From contig JAFRPF010000016.1 of assembly GCA_017429285.1 (NCBI GenBank), forward strand, positions 1 to 64,000: a DNA stretch of 64,000 bases, written 5' to 3'. Source of the DNA: Bacilli bacterium (GTDB taxonomy: Bacteria; Bacillota_I; Bacilli_A; RFN20; CAG-826). Below the pieces are notes generated by a model. The model did not search any database and was not told the DNA's origin. It was given only the letters and a program-made list of their open reading frames with translations. The position numbers and the translations under genes are program-made. Positions 32,579 through 42,175 of the stretch are shown one piece after another. Numbering within the stretch: the stretch's first letter is position 1; every line of letters starts with the position of its first letter.

Positions 32579-34984
32579 ATGTTTGAAAACAAAACTGCGT
32601 TTAAAAAAGCTTTCCAAGAACGCATGATGGAAAGATATGGTGTGTCCGTGAAGGATAGCCACGTATCTGAAAGATACGCCATATTAGGAGAAATGGTTAG
32701 AGACTACGCTAACGTGGACTGGGGTCATACGAGAAGTACTTCGATTAAGCATGACCAAAAGACCGTTATTTATTTCTCTATGGAATTCTTAATTGGCCGT
32801 TTATTAACCAATAACATGCAAAACATGGGTATTTATGAAATCGCCAAAGAAGGGTTAAAAGATTTAGGTATTAATATCCATGAATTAGAAGAAGAAGAAT
32901 CCGATGCCGGTTTAGGTAATGGTGGTTTAGGCCGTTTAGCGGCTTGCTTCTTAGATTCTATCGCCTCATTAGGTTATTTAGGTCATGGTAACTGTATCAG
33001 ATACCAATATGGTTTCTTCCGTCAAAGAATTATCGATGGAAAACAAAAAGAATTCCCAGATCAATGGTTAAGTAATGGTAACGTTTGGGAAATTAGGAGA
33101 CCAAAATATGAAGTGGAAGTCAAATTCTATGGCAATCCAGAAACATATTTAAAACCAGATGGAAGTTATGCGATTAGAACCGCGAACGCTTTAATTGTCC
33201 GTGCCGTTCCTTATGATGTTCCAGTCGTTGGATATAAAAATCATGTCACTAATTCATTAAGACTTTGGAATGCTGAGCCAACCGCTCACCATTTGCCAAA
33301 AGATATTTCCTTCGAAGAATATTTACATACCTTAGAAGAATTGTGTCATGGTTTATATCCAGATGATTCTACCGAACATGGTCGTATCTTAAGACTTAGA
33401 CAACAATATTTCTTAGTCTCCTCTGGTATTCAATGTACATTAAAGAGCTATTTTAGACATCATAATACCTTAAAAGGTATTCATAATCATTATGTCTTCC
33501 AACTTAACGATACTCATCCAATCTTAGCCATCCCAGAAATGATGAGAGTGATGATGGATGAATATGATATGGGTTGGGATGAAGCCTGGGAAGAAGTGAG
33601 ACAATGTATGGCTTACACTAACCACACCGTCATGGTGGAAGCTTTAGAAAAATGGCCAGTCAATTATGTCCAAAACTTAATTCCTCGTTGTTTCATGATC
33701 ATCGAAGAAATCAATCGTCGTTTCAATATCGAGATGACCGCCAAAGGTGTTAGTGATGGTGAAAGATATGCGATGAATATTATTAAAGACGGTCAAATTC
33801 ATATGACTAACTTAGCCATTTATACCGCTTTCTCCGTCAACGGCGTCGCCGCTTTACATACTGAAATCTTAAAAGCGATGACCTTTAAGGAATTCTATAA
33901 ATATATGCCTGAAAAATTTAATAATAAGACGAACGGTGTTACCCATCGTAGATGGTTATTAAATTCTAACCCTGAATTAGCCAAATTAATCACTTCAAAA
34001 ATTGGCGATTCTTGGATCACGGATATGTCTAAGATCAAACAATTTGAAAAATTCGCTGATGATAAAGAAGTCTTAAAATCTTTAGGTAAGATTAAATTAG
34101 ACAATAAGAAAGCTCTTGCTAAATACATCAAAGAGAACCTCGATATCGATGTCGATGTGAATTCCATCTTCGATGTTCAAATTAAGCGTCTACACGCCTA
34201 TAAACGTCAATTACTTAACATTTTCCATATTATCTATCTCTATCAGAGAATGAAAAGTGATCCAAGTTTTAGAATTTATCCACACACATATATCTTTGGT
34301 GCGAAAGCCGCTCCAAGCTATGTTTATGCCAAAAAGATTATCGAATTAATTATCGCTGTCGCGAATGTGATTAATAACGATGATGAAATTAATAAATACT
34401 TAAAAGTCGTCTTTATTGAAAATTATGGTGTCTCTTTAGCGGAATTAATTATTCCGGCTGCCGATGTTAGTGAACAAATTTCTACCGCTGGTAAAGAAGC
34501 AAGCGGAACTTCAAATATGAAGTTAATGATGAATGGGGCCGTTACTTTAGGGACGATGGATGGTGCCAATATTGAAATCGCCGAATGTGCTGGTGAAGAA
34601 AACGAAGTCATTTTCGGTTTAAGAAACGAAGAAGTCGAAGAACTTAATCGTAACGGCACTTATAATCCATGGGACATCTATAATAACGATTACCGTGTGA
34701 AAAACGTTTTAGATTCTTTATTCTCTGGTGAATGGACAAATTATAAACCAGATAGATTTAGATTAATCTTTGATGAAATCATGAATAACCGTGATACTTA
34801 TTTTATCCTTAAGGATTTTGATAGCTATGTGAAAGCTCAAGAAAAAGTTAGTGAGCTATATCAAAATAAATTAGGATGGCAAAGAATGTGTTTGATGAAT
34901 ATCGCTAATAGCGGTAAATTCACCAGCGATAGAACCATCAAAGAATATGCGACTGAAATTTGGAAATTAGAAAGTGTTAAATAA
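32579..34984 (+). CDS. glgP: Glycogen/starch/maltodextrin phosphorylase (GT35)
   Basis: 801 residues, normal length. Motifs include SMEFLIGRLL, the glycine-rich GLGNGGLGRLAACF, NDTHP and the pyridoxal-phosphate site EASGTSNMKLMMNG with K648. It releases glucose-1-phosphate from non-reducing ends of imported or stored alpha-1,4-glucans, saving ATP. It would act with MalQ and GlgB in the cytoplasm. Second gene of an operon that continues with a dUTPase 2 nt downstream. Confidence 0.96.
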   Translation: MFENKTAFKKAFQERMMERYGVSVKDSHVSERYAILGEMVRDYANVDWGHTRSTSIKHDQKTVIYFSMEFLIGRLLTNNMQNMGIYEIAKEGLKDLGINIHELEEEESDAGLGNGGLGRLAACFLDSIASLGYLGHGNCIRYQYGFFRQRIIDGKQKEFPDQWLSNGNVWEIRRPKYEVEVKFYGNPETYLKPDGSYAIRTANALIVRAVPYDVPVVGYKNHVTNSLRLWNAEPTAHHLPKDISFEEYLHTLEELCHGLYPDDSTEHGRILRLRQQYFLVSSGIQCTLKSYFRHHNTLKGIHNHYVFQLNDTHPILAIPEMMRVMMDEYDMGWDEAWEEVRQCMAYTNHTVMVEALEKWPVNYVQNLIPRCFMIIEEINRRFNIEMTAKGVSDGERYAMNIIKDGQIHMTNLAIYTAFSVNGVAALHTEILKAMTFKEFYKYMPEKFNNKTNGVTHRRWLLNSNPELAKLITSKIGDSWITDMSKIKQFEKFADDKEVLKSLGKIKLDNKKALAKYIKENLDIDVDVNSIFDVQIKRLHAYKRQLLNIFHIIYLYQRMKSDPSFRIYPHTYIFGAKAAPSYVYAKKIIELIIAVANVINNDDEINKYLKVVFIENYGVSLAELIIPAADVSEQISTAGKEASGTSNMKLMMNGAVTLGTMDGANIEIAECAGEENEVIFGLRNEEVEELNRNGTYNPWDIYNNDYRVKNVLDSLFSGEWTNYKPDRFRLIFDEIMNNRDTYFILKDFDSYVKAQEKVSELYQNKLGWQRMCLMNIANSGKFTSDRTIKEYATEIWKLESVK

Positions 34985-34986
34985 TT

Positions 34987-35481
34987 ATGGGCAAAATTAT
35001 TCTTGATGAACTCTTTTTAGCGCAAAAAGAATTAGACGCAACCATTGCCAAAAATCATAACATTAGTTATGAAACAACTAGACATAGACGTATTATGGCC
35101 TGTTTAGTGGAAATTGGTGAGCTCGCTAATGCGACTAGATGTTTTAAATATTGGTCCAATAAGGGAAAAGAAAGTGATGATATCGTTTTAGATGAATATG
35201 CGGATGGTTTGCATTTCTTACTTTCTTTAGGAATCGATATTAAAACGAGCAAAAAATCCTATAACATCACCAAACATCAAGATAATTTAACCGATCAATT
35301 TTTAGAAATTTATCATCGTTTAGATGAATTTAGAAAAAAACAGGATGATAAAACCTATATTAGAGCCTTTCAATCATTTTTAAATCTATTACCTTTATTA
35401 GGCTATAGATGGGCTAGTTTAAGAAAAGCCTATTTTAAAAAACTAGGTGTTAATTATAATAGACAAGAAAATAATTATTAA
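34987..35481 (+). CDS. Dimeric dUTPase-like (all-alpha NTP pyrophosphatase)
   Basis: 164 residues, all helical. VEIGELANATRCFKYW and DEYADGLHFLLSLGI match the metal-binding helices of dimeric dUTPases (Glu and Asp side chains bind magnesium). It would hydrolyse dUTP (or a related dNTP) to keep uracil out of DNA. It begins 2 nt after glgP and overlaps the next gene by 1 nt, a purely positional link to starch metabolism. Confidence 0.8.
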   Translation: MGKIILDELFLAQKELDATIAKNHNISYETTRHRRIMACLVEIGELANATRCFKYWSNKGKESDDIVLDEYADGLHFLLSLGIDIKTSKKSYNITKHQDNLTDQFLEIYHRLDEFRKKQDDKTYIRAFQSFLNLLPLLGYRWASLRKAYFKKLGVNYNRQENNY

Positions 35482-36728
35482 TGATTATGAAAAAAGTAAT
35501 AGCCGCCTTACAGATGACTAACGATGCCGTTATTAATTTCTTAAAGAAATATTGGTTATGGCTTTCTTTAGCTACTATTTTTGCTTTAGCAATAGTGGCG
35601 AGAATTCCTTTATATAGTAAAACTACAGGTGACTATAATTCTTTTTTAGTCAATTGGTATAACGATTGTTACACAAATAGTAAAGAATTCTTAGCGAAAG
35701 GTGATGTCGATTATACCCCGACATATCTATATTCTTTTGTGGTGATGACATGGTTTAAAATTAAGCCATTTACCAATTCATTCTTATATACTTTAAAAAC
35801 GATCAGTGTGGTCTTTGATTTTGGAACTGCTTTTTTAATCTTTTATATGGTGAAATTCATCTTTAAAAAGAACGATGTTTTAACATTAATCTCGACCACA
35901 TTGGCCTTATTCTTACCACAAATATTATTAAATAGTGCCTTCTGGGGACAGTGTGATTCCATTTATACATTCTTTATCGTTTTATCTTTATTCTTTATAT
36001 TTATAAAGAAAGAGATGCTTTCCGCGATAAGTTTTGGGATTAGTTTTGCTTTGAAATTACAAAGTGTCTTCTTCTTACCAGTCTTAGTTTTATTATGGCT
36101 AAATAAAAAATATAAATTCTGGTATTTATTATTAATTCCGTTAACTTACATCGTTTTAATGATTCCCGCGATGATATGTGGGAGAAGCTTTATAAGCTGT
36201 CTAACCGTCTATTTCACTCAAGCGGAAGAATATACTTATTTATCTATGGCAGCGCCTAATATCTATTCATTTATGTATAAAACATTAACCACAAATGATA
36301 GTGTCGCTAGCCATTTAGTGCCTGCTGCCACAGTCTTTGGGTTAGTTTTGATATTAGTGGTTTGCGTGATTATTTTTGCGACACAAAAAGATTATTCTTT
36401 TGAAAACATCATTAAGATTAGTTTCTTTATCACATTATTTGCTCCCTATGTTTTACCAAAGATGCATGATCGATATTTCTATATCGCTGAAGTTTTAGCG
36501 ATTTTATATATCGTTATTAATCCGAAGAAATGGTATATCTCCTTATTAGCAGTCGGAGGAACATTCCAAGGCTATAATTTATATCTTTTCAATACTTATT
36601 ATTTAGGTAATAGAGACTTCAATATGATTATTGGCGCGACTTTAATTATGGCGGCATTAATCCTATTAGGTTATGACCTCTTTAAAAAGAAAAACGAACC
36701 TCAATTAGAGGTTGCTCAAGAAAATTAA
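35481..36728 (+). CDS. Polytopic GT-C-type glycosyltransferase
   Basis: 415 residues with about ten transmembrane helices. The first extracellular loop contains GDYNSFLVNWYND, and WGQCDSIYTFF lies in the middle, both seen in GT-C/GT39-like mannosyl- or glucosyltransferases that use lipid-linked sugar donors. Its start overlaps the dUTPase stop as TAATG; ATG 35487 is an alternative. In a wall-less cell it may build surface glycolipid or glycosylate exported proteins. Acceptor unknown. Confidence 0.7.
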   Translation: MIMKKVIAALQMTNDAVINFLKKYWLWLSLATIFALAIVARIPLYSKTTGDYNSFLVNWYNDCYTNSKEFLAKGDVDYTPTYLYSFVVMTWFKIKPFTNSFLYTLKTISVVFDFGTAFLIFYMVKFIFKKNDVLTLISTTLALFLPQILLNSAFWGQCDSIYTFFIVLSLFFIFIKKEMLSAISFGISFALKLQSVFFLPVLVLLWLNKKYKFWYLLLIPLTYIVLMIPAMICGRSFISCLTVYFTQAEEYTYLSMAAPNIYSFMYKTLTTNDSVASHLVPAATVFGLVLILVVCVIIFATQKDYSFENIIKISFFITLFAPYVLPKMHDRYFYIAEVLAILYIVINPKKWYISLLAVGGTFQGYNLYLFNTYYLGNRDFNMIIGATLIMAALILLGYDLFKKKNEPQLEVAQEN

Positions 36729-36731
36729 AAA

Positions 36732-36757
36732 TGATAGCAATAGCTATCAATTTTTAT
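36732..36757. terminator. Bidirectional terminator
   Basis: TGATAGC / GCTATCA stem with loop of four bases, flanked by A-rich sequence on the left and T-rich on the right, so it serves the convergent genes on both strands. Confidence 0.75.
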
Positions 36758-37185
36758 AGCAAGGTATCTATCTCATTTTCGGAGATCACTTTGATGCCTT
36801 TTTTTCTTAATAATTCAGCGGTCACTCCTTGACCTTTAATTAATTTCTTAGAGAAGGAACCATCATATATTTGATTTACTCCACAGGATGGAGAATTCTC
36901 TTTTAAGATGGCGATTTTAATCCCGAGATATAAACAGATATTTAAGGCGAGATCCGCACCTTTAGCGAAGCTTTTGGTAACGTCTTTGCCATTATCCATT
37001 TTGACTCTATCTTTCATTCTTTCGCTGGGATTTCTAGGAACAGATAAACCGCCTTCAACTTCCGGGCAGAAGGGAACTAATTCATATTTCTCTAATAAAG
37101 CCTCTACCTTATCAGAAAGGTGATTTTTACCGTTATAGGTGACATTATCACCGATAAGACACGCTGAGATTAAAATCTTTTCCAT
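36754..37185 (-). CDS. DUF523-family protein
   Basis: 143 residues. ILISACLIGDNVTYNGK near the N-terminus, FCPEVEGGLSVPRNPSE and the Cys motif ENSPSCG are characteristic of DUF523 (YbbK-type) proteins. Conserved Cys residues may bind metal or take part in redox chemistry; the biochemical function is unproven. Divergent from the YgjP-like gene, with both promoters in a 54-nt gap. Confidence 0.85.
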   Translation of the reverse strand: MEKILISACLIGDNVTYNGKNHLSDKVEALLEKYELVPFCPEVEGGLSVPRNPSERMKDRVKMDNGKDVTKSFAKGADLALNICLYLGIKIAILKENSPSCGVNQIYDGSFSKKLIKGQGVTAELLRKKGIKVISENEIDTLL

Positions 37186-37227
37186 AAACCGTAAATATTC
37201 TATATTTCAGGCGCTAAGTAATCAAGT

Positions 37228-37239
37228 TATAATATTCCC
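37228..37239 (+). promoter_or_regulatory. -10 box placed for a leaderless transcript
   Basis: TATAAT (37228-37233) lies exactly 6 nt before ATG 37240 and there is no Shine-Dalgarno sequence. A weak TTTCAG (37205-37210) is 17 nt upstream. Confidence 0.55.
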
Positions 37240-37893
37240 ATGCTGAATCCAAAAGAGTTTATTTATATACATAACGGGAAAGAATATAAAGTAATTCTTA
37301 CTAGAAAAAGAATTAGAAGCATTCGTTATTACTATAAGAATGGAGAGTTTAGAGTGAGCGCTCCATTATTATTTGTCACCCAAAATCAAATTAAAGAAGG
37401 TTTAGATAGATACGCTGATAAGCTCTTAAAAGCGGACGTTAAAACATCAGCTTTTGGAAATGATTTTATCTATTTGTTAGGTATAAAAGTTAGCATCCAT
37501 GAGAGTGGAGAAATTAAATTTTCTAATAATGATGTCATTAAATATAAATCCCGTGAAGATTTAGAAAAGAAATTAAAGAAATGGTTTTTAGAAATTATTA
37601 AAAATCGTAATGCCTATTATGAACATATGATGGGAGTAAAGCATCCATACAAGGTACACGTTAAAAAGATGAGCACCAGATATGGATCGAATTCTTTAAG
37701 CACACACTCCCTATCTTATTCAACGATTTTAATGCATTATAGTTATGATGTAATCGATAGTGTTATTATTCATGAACTCGCTCATCATTTTCAAAGAAAC
37801 CATTCTAAAAAGTTTTATGATGTAGTTTATAAATATTGTCCGAATTATCGCATTTTACATAATCGTTTAAAAAGAGGTGAATTTCATGCTTAA
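37240..37893 (+). CDS. YgjP-like (DUF45) zinc metallopeptidase
   Basis: 217 residues. The zinc motif HELAHHFQRNH gives H178, E179, H182 and a third ligand H188, as in the YgjP/WLM-type metallopeptidase family. The N-terminal half is beta-rich with Arg-rich strands. It is cytoplasmic (no signal peptide). Physiological substrate unknown. The 3' end overlaps the next gene by 8 nt. Confidence 0.85.
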   Translation: MLNPKEFIYIHNGKEYKVILTRKRIRSIRYYYKNGEFRVSAPLLFVTQNQIKEGLDRYADKLLKADVKTSAFGNDFIYLLGIKVSIHESGEIKFSNNDVIKYKSREDLEKKLKKWFLEIIKNRNAYYEHMMGVKHPYKVHVKKMSTRYGSNSLSTHSLSYSTILMHYSYDVIDSVIIHELAHHFQRNHSKKFYDVVYKYCPNYRILHNRLKRGEFHA

Positions 37894-38605
37894 AGTCATT
37901 ACAAGTAAAGATAATAACAAGATCAAACATGCTTCTTCTTTAAAGGAAAGAAAATATCGTGAAGAATATCAAGAATTCCTAATAGAGGGGTATAAAATGC
38001 TCGAAATGGCTGCAGAAGCGGGCTGTATTAAAGAAATTTTTACCTTAAAAGAAATCGAAGGAATCAAACAAGAGATACCTCAATATCTAGTGGATCCTTC
38101 TTTAATTAAAAAGATTAGTAATAGCGTCTCTCCAGAAGGAGTGGTCGCGATTTGCAATATGGTTCATCGTAAGAGCAAAAAGATGAATAAAGTAGTGTAT
38201 TTAGATAAGGTCAATGATCCCGGAAATGTCGGTACGATTATGCGTACCGCTTACGCCTTTAATTATGACGCCATCATATTCTCCAAAGGTAGTTGTGACC
38301 CATATAACGAAAAAGCTATTTCTGGTTCAAGAGGTTCTATTTTCTTTTTACCAATTCTTCATGGCGATTTAGAGGAATTTAAAGAAGATAAAGATGTTAT
38401 TGTTTCCGCTTTAAATGAGAAAGCGGTTGATATTAAAGAAGTAAAATTACCAAAATCTTTTATCTTAGTTGTGGGCAATGAAGCTAATGGCGTGAGCCAA
38501 GAGATAATAAAACAAGCCACAATTACGACCAAGATTTCTATTGATAATATTGATTCATTAAATGTCGCAGTGGCGGCAGGTATACTTATGGATCATCTCC
38601 GTTAA
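37886..38605 (+). CDS. SpoU/TrmH-family RNA 2'-O-methyltransferase
   Basis: 239 residues from ATG 37886, preceded by GAGGTG. An N-terminal substrate-binding domain (KERKYREEYQEFLIEGYKM) is followed by the SPOUT knot: DPGNVGTIMRTA, AISGSRGS, VVGNEANGVS and the C-terminal LNVAVAAGI. These proteins methylate a 2'-OH in tRNA or 23S rRNA with S-adenosylmethionine. Exact target not assignable. Translation is probably coupled to the overlapping upstream gene. Confidence 0.9.
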   Translation: MLKVITSKDNNKIKHASSLKERKYREEYQEFLIEGYKMLEMAAEAGCIKEIFTLKEIEGIKQEIPQYLVDPSLIKKISNSVSPEGVVAICNMVHRKSKKMNKVVYLDKVNDPGNVGTIMRTAYAFNYDAIIFSKGSCDPYNEKAISGSRGSIFFLPILHGDLEEFKEDKDVIVSALNEKAVDIKEVKLPKSFILVVGNEANGVSQEIIKQATITTKISIDNIDSLNVAVAAGILMDHLR

Positions 38606-38625
38606 TTTAATAATTTTTACGATAA

Positions 38626-38657
38626 ATATTCCCGTTATAAAAGGAATATGTATTTTT
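38626..38657 (+). terminator. Rho-independent terminator
   Basis: Stem ATATTCC / GGAATAT with a 10-nt loop and a T tail. Directly after it, CATATTTAAAAATATG (38659-38674) is a perfect palindrome in the pheS promoter region. Confidence 0.65.
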
Positions 38658-38680
38658 CATATTTAAAAATATGCCTCGTA

Positions 38681-38689
38681 TGATATAAT
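38681..38689 (+). promoter_or_regulatory. Extended -10 promoter of pheST
   Basis: TGATATAAT has a TATAAT hexamer (38684-38689) with upstream TG. No good -35 is present. The leader is only about 30 nt, so there is no room for a T-box. Confidence 0.55.
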
Positions 38690-38724
38690 CGATATACGTG
38701 TGAATTTGATATAGGAGTGTGCTT

Positions 38725-39762
38725 ATGAAAAATGAGAAATTAAAATCTATTGTCTCAGAAGCCTTAGAGGGCATTAAAAAAGCTTTAAAACTCGACGAGA
38801 TAAATGAACTTAGAAATCGTTTTTTAGGTAAGAAAAGTGAGCTTTCTTCTTTAGGTGGTTTAATTGCTACTTTACCAGTGGAAGAAAAGAAAACTTTCGG
38901 TATTGAAATGAACGAAGCTAAACAGTTAATCAGTCAAGCTTTTGAAGAAAAACTCAATGCTTTAAAACAAAAAGCCTTAGAAGAAAAATTAAAGAAAGAA
39001 ACCATCGATATTTCTTTACCAAGTAGAGAAGTATCTTTAGGAGCGAGAAATCCATTTTATATCGTTCAAGATGAGATGAAAGAAATCTTTATCGGTATGG
39101 GTTTTGATGTCGCTGATGGACCAGAAATTGAAACTGATTTATATAATTTTGAATTATTAAATATTCCAAAAGATCACCCTGCTAGAGATATGCAGGATAC
39201 TTTCTATATCGATGAGAACACTTTATTAAGAACACACACCTCACCTGTTCAAGCGCGTACGATGGAGAAGATGAACGGTAAACCGATTAGAATTATCTGT
39301 CCTGGTAAAACTTATAGAAGAGATGATGATGATGCGACACATTCACATCAATTCGCTCAAATCGAAGGTTTGGTAATTGATAAAGATATTAATATCGGTC
39401 ATTTAAAAGCCACATTAGAATTATTTGCCAAAAAGATGTTTGGTGAAAAAAGAGAAATTAGATTAAGAAGTTCTTATTTCCCATTTACTGAACCATCTGT
39501 GGAAGTTGATATTACCTGCGCTAACTGCGGTGGTAAAGGCTGCAATATGTGCAAAGGTACAGGCTATATTGAAATCTTAGGTGGTGGTATGGTTCACCCT
39601 AACGTCTTAAAAATGAACGGGTATGATCCAGAAGTTTATAGTGGCTTTGCTTTCGGTATCGGTATCGAAAGAGTGGCTATCTTAAGATATGGCATCGATG
39701 ATATCCGTAAATTCTATAACAACGATGTAAGATTCTTACATCAATTCAAAAAGAAAGATTAA
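38725..39762 (+). CDS. pheS: Phenylalanyl-tRNA synthetase alpha chain
   Basis: 345 residues from ATG 38725 (AGGAG upstream). It has an N-terminal coiled coil, then class II motifs: HPARDMQDTFY, LLRTHTSPVQ, and the terminal GFAFGIGIERVAILRYGI. A CANCGGKGCNMCKGTG segment carries the four-Cys insert usual in Bacilli PheS. Forms an alpha2beta2 enzyme with PheT, encoded 14 nt downstream, and charges tRNA-Phe. Confidence 0.97.
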   Translation: MKNEKLKSIVSEALEGIKKALKLDEINELRNRFLGKKSELSSLGGLIATLPVEEKKTFGIEMNEAKQLISQAFEEKLNALKQKALEEKLKKETIDISLPSREVSLGARNPFYIVQDEMKEIFIGMGFDVADGPEIETDLYNFELLNIPKDHPARDMQDTFYIDENTLLRTHTSPVQARTMEKMNGKPIRIICPGKTYRRDDDDATHSHQFAQIEGLVIDKDINIGHLKATLELFAKKMFGEKREIRLRSSYFPFTEPSVEVDITCANCGGKGCNMCKGTGYIEILGGGMVHPNVLKMNGYDPEVYSGFAFGIGIERVAILRYGIDDIRKFYNNDVRFLHQFKKKD

Positions 39763-39776
39763 AGGAGGCTAAAATC

Positions 39777-42173
39777 ATGTTAGTAAGTTTAAAAAATGTT
39801 AAACAATTTGTCGATTTAACTGGCTTAAGTGCTGAACAGATCGCTAACGGATTAACTTTCGCTGGTGTGGAAGTTGAAGAAATTAAACGTTTAGCCTCTG
39901 GCACTAATTTAGTGATTGGTGAAATTAAAACTTGTGAAAAACATCCTGATAGTGATCACCTTCATATTTTAAATGTCGATTTAGGTGAGAAATATGGAGT
40001 GGAACAAATCGTCTGTGGCGCGCCTAACGCGAAAGTAGGATTAAAAGTTATCGTCGCTAGAGTAGGCGCTAAACTTCCTGGTGGAGAAATTAAAGCGGGT
40101 GTGATCCGTGGTGTTTCTTCTAATGGTATGTGTTGTTCCTTATTAGAACTTGGCGTTGAAGAAAAATATTTAACTGATTATCAAAAAGCCGGTATTGAAG
40201 AACTAGATAAAGACGCTCCTATAGGAGAAGAAGATGTTTTAGGTTATTTAGGACTTGATGATGAAGTATTAAATCTAAAGGTTTTAGCCAATCGTCCCGA
40301 CTTATTATCTTTATATAATGTCGCTAGAGAAATCGGCGCGATCTTTAATCGTAAAGTAAAAATTCCTAATCATGAAGAAATAGTGACTTTTAACACTAAA
40401 TTAAAGGTTTCTTCTAAAACTGAAAAATGCAGTCAATTCTCCGGTAAAGAAGTCAGAAACATCAAAATCAAAGAATCTCCAAAATGGATGAAAGATTATT
40501 TGATGGCGATGGGTGTGAGAAGCATCAATAATATCGTTGATATTGGTAACTACGTTATGCTCCTTACAGGTCAGCCATTACATATGTATGACGCTGATAA
40601 ATTAGCCTCTGCTGAATTAACAGCCAGAAGTGATTATGAAGGACCATTCGTGGCCTTAGATGAAAAGACTTATGAAATAAGAAAAGGCGATATTGTTATC
40701 GCTAATAAAGATAAACCGATGTGTTTAGGTGGAGTCATGGGCTCATTAGAATGCGCGGTTGATGAAAATACCAAAAATATTTATATCGAAGCGGCTTCTT
40801 TTGATGGAGCGACAATTAGAAGAACATCTTCCAGGCTCGGTTTAGTTAGTGAATCTTCTTCACGTTTCGTGAAGGGCACAAATCACTTTCAAAGTGAATA
40901 TGTCCTTAATTTCGCTAGCGAATTAATTAAAGATTTGTGCGAAGCAAAAGAATTCTCTGATATCGTCACTTATCAAGAAGAAAAATATGAAGAAAAAGTC
41001 GTGAGAACTTCTTGTACACGTATCAATGGTAGATTAGGTACTGAATTCACCAGTAAAGAAATTAAAGAAGTTTTAGAAAGACTTAACTTTAAAGTGATGA
41101 TGAATAAAGATGAATTTGTTATCAAAGTTCCTGATTATCGTTTAGATGTCACTTGTGATGCGGATATCAGTGAAGAAGTCATCCGTTTATTAGGCTTTCA
41201 ACATGTGAAATCTGTCTTACCAAGATTAGACACTAAATTAGGTTCATTAACCCAAGAACAAAATAGATTAAAAAATATCCGTTTCTATTTATTAGATAAA
41301 GGATTAGATGAATGCGTTACCTATTCTTTAATCAGCAAAAAAGAAGAGAATTCATTTAATTTATTAAATGATGAAGAACATTATCGTATCTTAAATCCTT
41401 TAACTGATGAAAGAGAAGTATTTAGAACTCATATCTTACACTCTTTATTAAAAGTGGCTACTTATAACGTTGCTAGACAAAATAAGAATTTAGCCCTATT
41501 TGAAACTGGACATATGATTTCTAAAGCTAGTAATTCCACACATTTAGCCATCGTTTTAGTTGGTAAAGAATTAAGAAGAGGCAACATGGAAAGTATCGAC
41601 TTTGATTTCTACCATATGAAAGGCTTAGTGGAAGGTATCTTTGATTGTTTAGGTATTGAAGCCTCTCGTTATAGATTTGAAAGAAATACCACGCATCTTG
41701 ATGAATTACATCCAGGTAAATCCGCGGATATTATCTTCCAAAATAAAGTCATCGGTAAATTTGGTGAATTACATCCAAATAAAATCGAAGAATTTGATCT
41801 TGGTAAATTAAGCGCTGTCGCTTTAGAAATGAATCTAGATTCATTATTAGATGCTAAAGTCAGCACCATTAAGATGAGTCCAATTTCTAAATTCCCAAGT
41901 GTTACTCGTGACCTTGCCTTAGTGGTTGATAAAGAAGTGGCAGCCAAAGATTTAATTAAAGTTATTAAGGTGACTGGACGCGGTTTAGTCTCTAATGCCG
42001 AAGTCTTTGATGTTTATGAAGGTGAACATATTTTAAGTAGCAAAAAGAGTATTGCGATTAGCGTCACTTATTCTAGTGATGACCATACCTTAAGCGATAA
42101 AGAAATTATCGATATGGAAAATCGCATTAAATTTGAACTCACCAAACAATATAAAGCGGAACTTAGAGGATAA
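39777..42173 (+). CDS. pheT: Phenylalanyl-tRNA synthetase beta chain
   Basis: 798 residues. It starts with the typical SLKNVKQFVDL, then a tRNA-binding domain (CEKHPDSDHLHILNVD), the B3/B4 editing region (VRSINNIVDIGNYVMLLTGQPLHMYD), the B5 and core domains (ISEEVIRLLGF), and the C-terminal anticodon-binding fold (SKFPSVTRDLALVVDKEV). AAAGGAGG precedes the ATG. Partner of PheS. Confidence 0.97.
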   Translation: MLVSLKNVKQFVDLTGLSAEQIANGLTFAGVEVEEIKRLASGTNLVIGEIKTCEKHPDSDHLHILNVDLGEKYGVEQIVCGAPNAKVGLKVIVARVGAKLPGGEIKAGVIRGVSSNGMCCSLLELGVEEKYLTDYQKAGIEELDKDAPIGEEDVLGYLGLDDEVLNLKVLANRPDLLSLYNVAREIGAIFNRKVKIPNHEEIVTFNTKLKVSSKTEKCSQFSGKEVRNIKIKESPKWMKDYLMAMGVRSINNIVDIGNYVMLLTGQPLHMYDADKLASAELTARSDYEGPFVALDEKTYEIRKGDIVIANKDKPMCLGGVMGSLECAVDENTKNIYIEAASFDGATIRRTSSRLGLVSESSSRFVKGTNHFQSEYVLNFASELIKDLCEAKEFSDIVTYQEEKYEEKVVRTSCTRINGRLGTEFTSKEIKEVLERLNFKVMMNKDEFVIKVPDYRLDVTCDADISEEVIRLLGFQHVKSVLPRLDTKLGSLTQEQNRLKNIRFYLLDKGLDECVTYSLISKKEENSFNLLNDEEHYRILNPLTDEREVFRTHILHSLLKVATYNVARQNKNLALFETGHMISKASNSTHLAIVLVGKELRRGNMESIDFDFYHMKGLVEGIFDCLGIEASRYRFERNTTHLDELHPGKSADIIFQNKVIGKFGELHPNKIEEFDLGKLSAVALEMNLDSLLDAKVSTIKMSPISKFPSVTRDLALVVDKEVAAKDLIKVIKVTGRGLVSNAEVFDVYEGEHILSSKKSIAISVTYSSDDHTLSDKEIIDMENRIKFELTKQYKAELRG

Positions 42174-42175
42174 TA

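Noticed and set aside
38605-38725. T-box leader before pheS (and before ileS, 47121-47243)
   Set aside because: Both gaps are about 120 nt, already hold a terminator of the preceding gene, and lack a T-box consensus and antiterminator pairing.
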